NCBI GenBank assembly: GCA_964502145.1
Contig: CAZCVI010000144.1
Span: 1-9,003, forward strand
Length of the DNA stretch: 9,003 nucleotides
Direction of reading: 5' to 3'
Source of the DNA: CAZCVI01 sp964502145
GTDB taxonomy: Bacteria; Acidobacteriota; Aminicenantia; UBA2199
Below are positions 5,062-9,003 of this stretch, in pieces. The translations under genes were made by a program, and so were the position numbers. The notes under the pieces are model-generated. The model was given only the letters and a program-made list of their open reading frames with translations, was not told where the DNA came from and did not search any database. How positions within the stretch are numbered: position 1 is the stretch's first letter; every line of letters starts with the position of its first letter.

Positions 5062-7533
5062 TCACTCTTTTTCCTTTCGAAAACGCGCCAATTCTTCTGC
5101 CGTAGTACCCGGGAAATACTTTTTTAATTGCAGGTCAGATAAGGAATGCAAAGTAGCAATCGCATGGTCCGCCCAAGCATGAATCTCTTCTTTTTTTTCA
5201 AAAAATTCTTCCTTGTATTTCGTCTCAAAGCGACTCTGTAAAATCTCAAAATGCTTGAATCGTAACGTGCTACGCAGATGTTTATAATACTGGATGGAAT
5301 GCATATCCAATAAAAACCTGAAATCCACCAGATAACAAAGGTCCAAATGATCCAATATCTCTTTAAACTCAATATGTTCAAATACTTCCAGCTCATTCAA
5401 CGCTTTTTGCAAGAAACGAATCTGCGGACGATGAGGAAACCCAGGCAAAAATCCAAAGACCTTGAGGTAAATCACATAACGAAGAAATAAAAAATTCAAA
5501 TAAACCAACACGGAATTGCGAGATTTCAAACTGGTCAACACAAAATGAAAATCCCAGAGATTTTTTCGCCCAGCAATCAATAACAGAAAACTATTATTGT
5601 CGCGATAAATCGAATCTTTTATATATTGGTGATCACTAAAATTTTCATTCTCGTGGGCCATAATACGCGCTTTAATTTGCGCCATTAATTCAGCCTGAAC
5701 AGACTCCCCAGCACGATTCAAAATAGAACTGCCCACAGATTGGAGAAATGGGTGCCGCGCATGATGGAACAACTGCCACCCCTCCGCCTCAGCTAAGGAA
5801 GCATGCTTGTACAATCCATAATAAAGGAATAAATAAATGACCTCTTGTTCAAGATGCACATCATCATAAGTGATGTTAGTAAGAACCGCAAAAATTTTGC
5901 GGCAAAACATAAGCTCAATCTCTTTTCGCAACGCCGTGTCCACCAAACTGGCCAAACAATCCTCCCAAAGAGTCATCTGAACCCAATAATACTCTTCCAA
6001 ATCAGCAATGATCTGATTAAAAAAGACACGGGCATCGGCCAAATTAACATAGAACTTATACACTTCAATCCACGAGTCCTTTAAACGGTGCGCCAATATC
6101 TGATTTTGATTTTCAATATCAACCGCATAGTACCAAGCAGCCAAGTACTCCTGAAAAGGACGATATGTAAATCCATAATTACCTTTGAGACGATACAACA
6201 CCCCCGATTTTAACCCCATTTCCCTTAAAAAAATATCCAGCGGTTGATTTTCAATCTTCTGGGGCAGTACCGCTTCAATTTCGGTTTCGTCCAGTTCTTG
6301 GCGATGCTCTTTAAGAGACAAAACAGCCAATCGAGCCAGATGACGCATACAGACACGCACGGAAAAGAAAGTATTCTGCATCCGGTTAACTTCATTGCAC
6401 ATTTCAATCATTACTCTTAGCGCCGCCGCAACCACCTGATAGCCTTCCGAAGGCAATAAGGCTTGCCGTTCATGAATCAGTGCGATCATCGTTAATAACT
6501 GCGGGTTATGTGCAGCCGATAACAAATGATTATGATGGAGACTCTCCAATTTAGCAATTAAATTCACTACCTGACGATTCGCTTTTTCTTTGATCCAGAT
6601 GTCCTCGATTTTTTCCTTTTCCTTAACCATGGCCTCACCCACAGTCTCAAACCAACTCCGCAAGAACCGTTCCTTATCATTGTCATTAAAATCCTGGATC
6701 ACCAAGAGCGGAACAACACCACGAAAATTCAACTCCCCACCGTCACGGAGCCCAGAAAAACGCGACGTGACCAACATACAGTTTTTATGGATATCCTGCA
6801 ACTGAATCCAACGGATCACTTCCGCACGCAAAATTTCATCCGCCACTTCATCCAAACCATCCAATAAAAATAAGATTTTACCACTGGTGAATGACTCATT
6901 GAGAAAAGTAGGATCATGGTATTCCTTGGCAATAATATCCATGGCCACTTCCAAGATATTCTCCTCCCGATACGATCCATCCGGGTCACGGGCCAAGTCT
7001 TTCAAAGAGATAAACACCGGCGTCAAATTTTCAAAACTGTACTTCCCCCTCTGATTAATACATTGCAAAGCCAACCATTTGAGCAACGTCGTTTTACCAC
7101 TGCCCGGCTGCCCCAGAATAACTGCCATCAAAGAATCCTCACCAGGAACATGAGCTTCATACATCTGTTGGAACACAGCTTCAAAATCCGAACCAAAAAC
7201 ATCAATATCATTCTTATCAAAATCTTTAAAATCATCAATATCACGGCAATCATCTATCCGGCTGGAAGGCCTTACCCGCAACGGGACATATAACTTCTCC
7301 AACCCCAATCCTTCGGACAGCATCGCCTCCATCCCGGTGAAATCAAGATATTGACATTTAGAAATAATATAATCCTTATAACTGCTGAAACTCTGCTTGA
7401 TTTTAGACTTCATGGCCAACTCCTCAAGAGGAAAATGATACCCCGTGTTTTTATCTATAGTGGGATAATATCCCGAATCCAATCGCTTTTGCTCCTTTAA
7501 TATGATAGAGGGAATAAAGTGCTTTCGTTCCAT
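5062..7533 (-). CDS. NACHT-domain NTPase (STAND family)
   Basis: This 823-residue protein is a predicted nucleotide-dependent switch of the NLR-like STAND class. Residues 60-91 hold the conserved lead-in to bacterial NACHTs (YLDFTGMEA, then LEKLYVPLRVRP). Walker A is GQPGSGKTT at 141-149; Walker B is LFLLDGLDEV at 221-230 with the NACHT-type DGLDE; VTSR at 255-258 is the sensor-like Arg; NPQLLTMIALIH at 343-354 and FTYRPFQEYLAAWYYA at 455-470 are the usual helical and winged-helix motifs. Residues 475-823 are all-helical with no LRR, TPR or WD pattern that I can see, and would be the sensor region. The first 60 residues contain no nuclease, TIR or protease motif, so no effector is fused. Known bacterial NACHT proteins include phage-defence proteins; defence is inferred here. 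The start at 7533 has AAGGAAG at 7547-7541 with 7-base spacing and overlaps the preceding ORF by one base (TAATG). Confidence 0.93.
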   Translation of the reverse strand: MERKHFIPSIILKEQKRLDSGYYPTIDKNTGYHFPLEELAMKSKIKQSFSSYKDYIISKCQYLDFTGMEAMLSEGLGLEKLYVPLRVRPSSRIDDCRDIDDFKDFDKNDIDVFGSDFEAVFQQMYEAHVPGEDSLMAVILGQPGSGKTTLLKWLALQCINQRGKYSFENLTPVFISLKDLARDPDGSYREENILEVAMDIIAKEYHDPTFLNESFTSGKILFLLDGLDEVADEILRAEVIRWIQLQDIHKNCMLVTSRFSGLRDGGELNFRGVVPLLVIQDFNDNDKERFLRSWFETVGEAMVKEKEKIEDIWIKEKANRQVVNLIAKLESLHHNHLLSAAHNPQLLTMIALIHERQALLPSEGYQVVAAALRVMIEMCNEVNRMQNTFFSVRVCMRHLARLAVLSLKEHRQELDETEIEAVLPQKIENQPLDIFLREMGLKSGVLYRLKGNYGFTYRPFQEYLAAWYYAVDIENQNQILAHRLKDSWIEVYKFYVNLADARVFFNQIIADLEEYYWVQMTLWEDCLASLVDTALRKEIELMFCRKIFAVLTNITYDDVHLEQEVIYLFLYYGLYKHASLAEAEGWQLFHHARHPFLQSVGSSILNRAGESVQAELMAQIKARIMAHENENFSDHQYIKDSIYRDNNSFLLLIAGRKNLWDFHFVLTSLKSRNSVLVYLNFLFLRYVIYLKVFGFLPGFPHRPQIRFLQKALNELEVFEHIEFKEILDHLDLCYLVDFRFLLDMHSIQYYKHLRSTLRFKHFEILQSRFETKYKEEFFEKKEEIHAWADHAIATLHSLSDLQLKKYFPGTTAEELARFRKEKE

Positions 7534-7754
7534 TATTCGTCTTCCTTCCCCTTAATCCTATCTCGCCACGATTCTGGCACCGATGTACCCCGACCCCACC
7601 CATCAAAATTTCGACCCTTTCGTAACGCCACGTCACCCTTTCCGGTTTGAGCATTTTTTTTTACGTGCTTCCATCCCGGCGTAGATACCTTCCAAAGGTC
7701 AACGCCCTGACTCTGCTGGCGAAACACATTGAATTTGTTCTTAATTCTTGACAT
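7533..7754 (-). CDS. Small basic protein translated just ahead of the NACHT gene
   Basis: The frame encodes 73 residues from MSRIKNKF to KGKEDE. It is rich in Lys, Arg, Gly and Trp (GWKHVKK, then GRNFDGWGRGTSVPESW) and has no membrane helix. Its TAA stop shares one base with the ATG of the NACHT gene (TAATG at 7535-7531), a typical coupled arrangement, and this is the main reason to believe it. The frame is open up to 7805, but the earlier ATG codons at 7805 and 7781 fall upstream of or inside the promoter at 7772-7800, so 7754 is the first start on the predicted message. That start has no clear Shine-Dalgarno and only about ten leader bases. I do not recognise the family. It could be a regulator, a partner that binds the NACHT protein, or only a leader ORF that tunes NACHT translation. 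Confidence 0.5.
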   Translation of the reverse strand: MSRIKNKFNVFRQQSQGVDLWKVSTPGWKHVKKNAQTGKGDVALRKGRNFDGWGRGTSVPESWRDRIKGKEDE

Positions 7755-7771
7755 TTTGCTGCTAGTGTTAG

Positions 7772-7800
7772 AATATAACATACCAGAATAAAAATGTAAA
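7772..7800 (-). promoter_or_regulatory. Extended -10 promoter of the NACHT unit
   Basis: TTTACA (7800-7795) and TATATT (7777-7772) are 17 bases apart, and TGT lies directly before the -10 (extended -10). Initiation near 7765 would give a very short leader to the ATG at 7754. It is the only good promoter I find in the 172-base gap (7806-7977) plus the 5' part of the small ORF. That gap is AT-rich, with runs of A and T, and shows no RNA gene and no convincing terminator for the cNMP/FHA gene. Confidence 0.5.
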
Positions 7801-7977
7801 CACAATTTCTATGAAATCCCCTTTTTTTTTAAAAATATTTATGAATAAATCACATTCCAAGTAAGAGAGGCGACGGGGGTGGCGGGGATCGTTGTTCTGT
7901 TTTGATGGGATTGTAAAGAGATATCTGATAGATATATGTGATATATGGGCAGAAGAGCCAAGAAATTAGTAACGCAA

Positions 7978-8745
7978 TTAATATTTAAAGACGATGTCCA
8001 GATGGCAGAGGGTGATTTCATCCTCATTTTGAATTTCTTGCTTCACCCCGGTAACCAGTCGATTCCCATTTAAAAAAGTACCATTCACAGCCCCCGGTTC
8101 CTCGGAAACATAGAATTTGCCATTGATAAAAGAAATTTTTGAGTGCTTTCTGGAGATATATTTTTCCTCGTCCTCTTTGGTCAAGTCCACATCTGGGACA
8201 AACCCAGTAGTGTAATCCCTGCGACCCAGGTAAGTCTGCGTCTTGGTCAATTGCACGATCCGGTTTGAACGCTTGATGATCAGATACGCTTTGATATCTT
8301 CCTCGATCTTTTCCGAAGTTTTTTCATCTTCAGCCAATTCCACTCTGACATTCTCTTTTTTAACCACGGGCACAGATTCTTTCAAACTCATCAAATTCTC
8401 AAGGATCTTCAGGTTCTTTTCAGCCAGTTTCTTGAGGATTTTCAGAGAGATCGTACTGTTCTGTTTCATCATATCAGATAAATCGGGATAAGGAATCTTG
8501 ATGATATCGGAATTCTCTACAGCTTCCACAGTGTAAGCGGCATTCTGACCTTCATTTAAAGATTCTTCCCCGAAAAAATCACCCTTGGTCAACGAAATCA
8601 GGATCAAATCATCATCAAGCTTCAACTGAACCCTACCTTTATTGATGATATAAAAAAAATTCTGCTCCTCACCTCTCGAATATAAGCGATCGCCCTCATC
8701 ATATTGAGTCACGAACTTATTAAAAACATCTGTTTTTCCGTTCAT
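7978..8745 (-). CDS. Cyclic-nucleotide-binding (CRP-type) + FHA domain protein
   Basis: The 255-residue cytosolic protein has an N-terminal cNMP-binding beta-roll (about 10-110; EGDRLYSRGEEQNFFYIINKGRVQL at the start, GDFFGEESL at 55-63), a charged helical linker (about 110-150) and a C-terminal FHA domain (about 153-254). FHA landmarks are all present: LGRRD at 173-177, SRKHSKI at 198-204 and NGTFLNG at 221-227, so phosphothreonine binding looks intact. The phosphate-binding cassette of the cNMP domain is not: after FGEESLNEGQ comes NAAYTV, with no Arg where the family normally has PRxA or RSA. It may bind another ligand or none. There is no helix-turn-helix, so it is not a CRP-like regulator; it more likely links a second-messenger or protein signal to Ser/Thr phosphorylation. 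No kinase is visible in the window. The ATG at 8745 has GAAAAGG about 5 bases upstream. Confidence 0.92.
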   Translation of the reverse strand: MNGKTDVFNKFVTQYDEGDRLYSRGEEQNFFYIINKGRVQLKLDDDLILISLTKGDFFGEESLNEGQNAAYTVEAVENSDIIKIPYPDLSDMMKQNSTISLKILKKLAEKNLKILENLMSLKESVPVVKKENVRVELAEDEKTSEKIEEDIKAYLIIKRSNRIVQLTKTQTYLGRRDYTTGFVPDVDLTKEDEEKYISRKHSKISFINGKFYVSEEPGAVNGTFLNGNRLVTGVKQEIQNEDEITLCHLDIVFKY

Positions 8746-8766
8746 GTTTACCTTTTCTAATTCTAT

Positions 8767-8795
8767 ATAATATATAAGAAGATTCTATTTGTCAA
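8767..8795 (-). promoter_or_regulatory. Sigma-70-type promoter of the cNMP/FHA gene
   Basis: Perfect TTGACA (8795-8790), a 17-base spacer, then TATTAT (8772-8767). The predicted start is near 8760, giving a leader of about 15 bases that holds the GAAAAGG ribosome binding site. Both hexamers and the spacing are the same as in the promoter at 3424-3452. The stretch upstream (8796-8952) is very AT-rich and I see no gene in it. Confidence 0.6.
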
Positions 8796-8952
8796 GACCC
8801 TAAATCCAAAGGTTGATTTTTTTATCCCAAAAAAATACCGCCAGAAGAGAAACCATACCCCATGGAAGGGAAAAAAACAATCCCATTCAATTATATATAA
8901 AAATAAAAAAATGTTCCAGATAAAAAACAACACGGTATACTTTTTTATGTAT

Positions 8953-9003
8953 CTATTCAGTTTTTTGGACGGCACCTTCCATTACCGCATTAAAAAAATA
9001 TCT
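8953..9003 (-). CDS. Possible C-terminal tail of a gene entering from the right edge
   Basis: One minus-strand frame is open from the edge to a TAG at 8955-8953 and reads RYFFNAVMEGAVQKTE; the other two minus frames stop sooner. It is followed by an A-run/T-run pair (ATAAAAAA and TTTTTTAT around 8921-8947) with only A-T pairs. Sixteen codons are too few to be sure, so this is a note for whoever has the adjoining sequence. Confidence 0.2.
   Translation of the reverse strand, partial: RYFFNAVMEGAVQKTE

Noticed and set aside
4200..7937. Shared ctgatagatatat at 4200-4212 and 7925-7937, possible att-like direct repeats bounding the NACHT unit
   Set aside because: The match is 13 bases of mostly AT sequence, one copy is inside a coding sequence, and no integrase or tRNA gene is present; chance is likely.
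7839..8027. 62-codon minus-strand ORF overlapping the 3' end of the cNMP/FHA gene
   Set aside because: It is out of frame with the clear FHA coding sequence, has no start signal and no recognisable composition.
8763..8975. 70-codon hydrophobic ORF on the minus strand at the right edge
   Set aside because: It is rich in Phe, Ile, Leu and Lys as expected from AT-rich non-coding DNA. Its 3' end runs through the promoter of the cNMP/FHA gene, and it overlaps the possible C-terminal tail in another frame.

Overview
The window looks like an accessory, defence/signalling-type region of a bacterial chromosome with moderate to low GC (by eye about 40-45%, with AT-rich spacers). All convincing genes lie on the minus strand, so transcription runs from the right edge to the left. 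The gene set is a NACHT NTPase, an LRR-Roc-COR-TIR protein, a four-helix-bundle protein of the 23S-IVS type, and a cyclic-nucleotide-binding/FHA protein. This combination is typical of large-genome bacteria with elaborate signalling (filamentous or multicellular lineages such as cyanobacteria, large Desulfobacterota or similar uncultured phyla). The sequence alone does not fix the taxon.

Right part (about 7978-9003): a 255-residue cNMP-binding + FHA protein sits behind a near-consensus promoter (TTGACA-N17-TATTAT). A possible C-terminal tail of another gene enters at the right edge.

Centre (3502-7800): a four-gene unit. An extended -10 promoter precedes a 73-residue basic ORF. That ORF is joined by a TAATG overlap to an 823-residue NACHT NTPase. 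After 85 bases containing a possible internal promoter come a 260-residue protein with one N-terminal membrane helix and a coiled coil of four 14-residue repeats, and then, through an ATGA overlap, a four-helix-bundle protein. The coding sequence of the last gene is interrupted by a 45-bp perfect inverted repeat made of 9-nt units.

Left part (1-3452): a second near-consensus promoter (again TTGACA-N17-TATTAT) drives a 987-residue LRR-Roc-COR-TIR protein, architecturally a bacterial NLR/Roco-like receptor. Two weaker reading frames follow: an 87-codon Cys/His-rich ORF with a TTG start, and the lysine-rich start of a gene cut by the window edge.

Possible joint function (inference): the NACHT and Roco-TIR proteins are both STAND-like or GTPase-switch scaffolds of the kind used in bacterial innate immunity. 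The NACHT protein has no recognisable N-terminal effector, so the co-encoded membrane/coiled-coil and four-helix-bundle proteins are candidates for its effector or adaptor. The most unusual DNA-level signal is the mirrored 9-nt repeat palindrome at 3686-3803.
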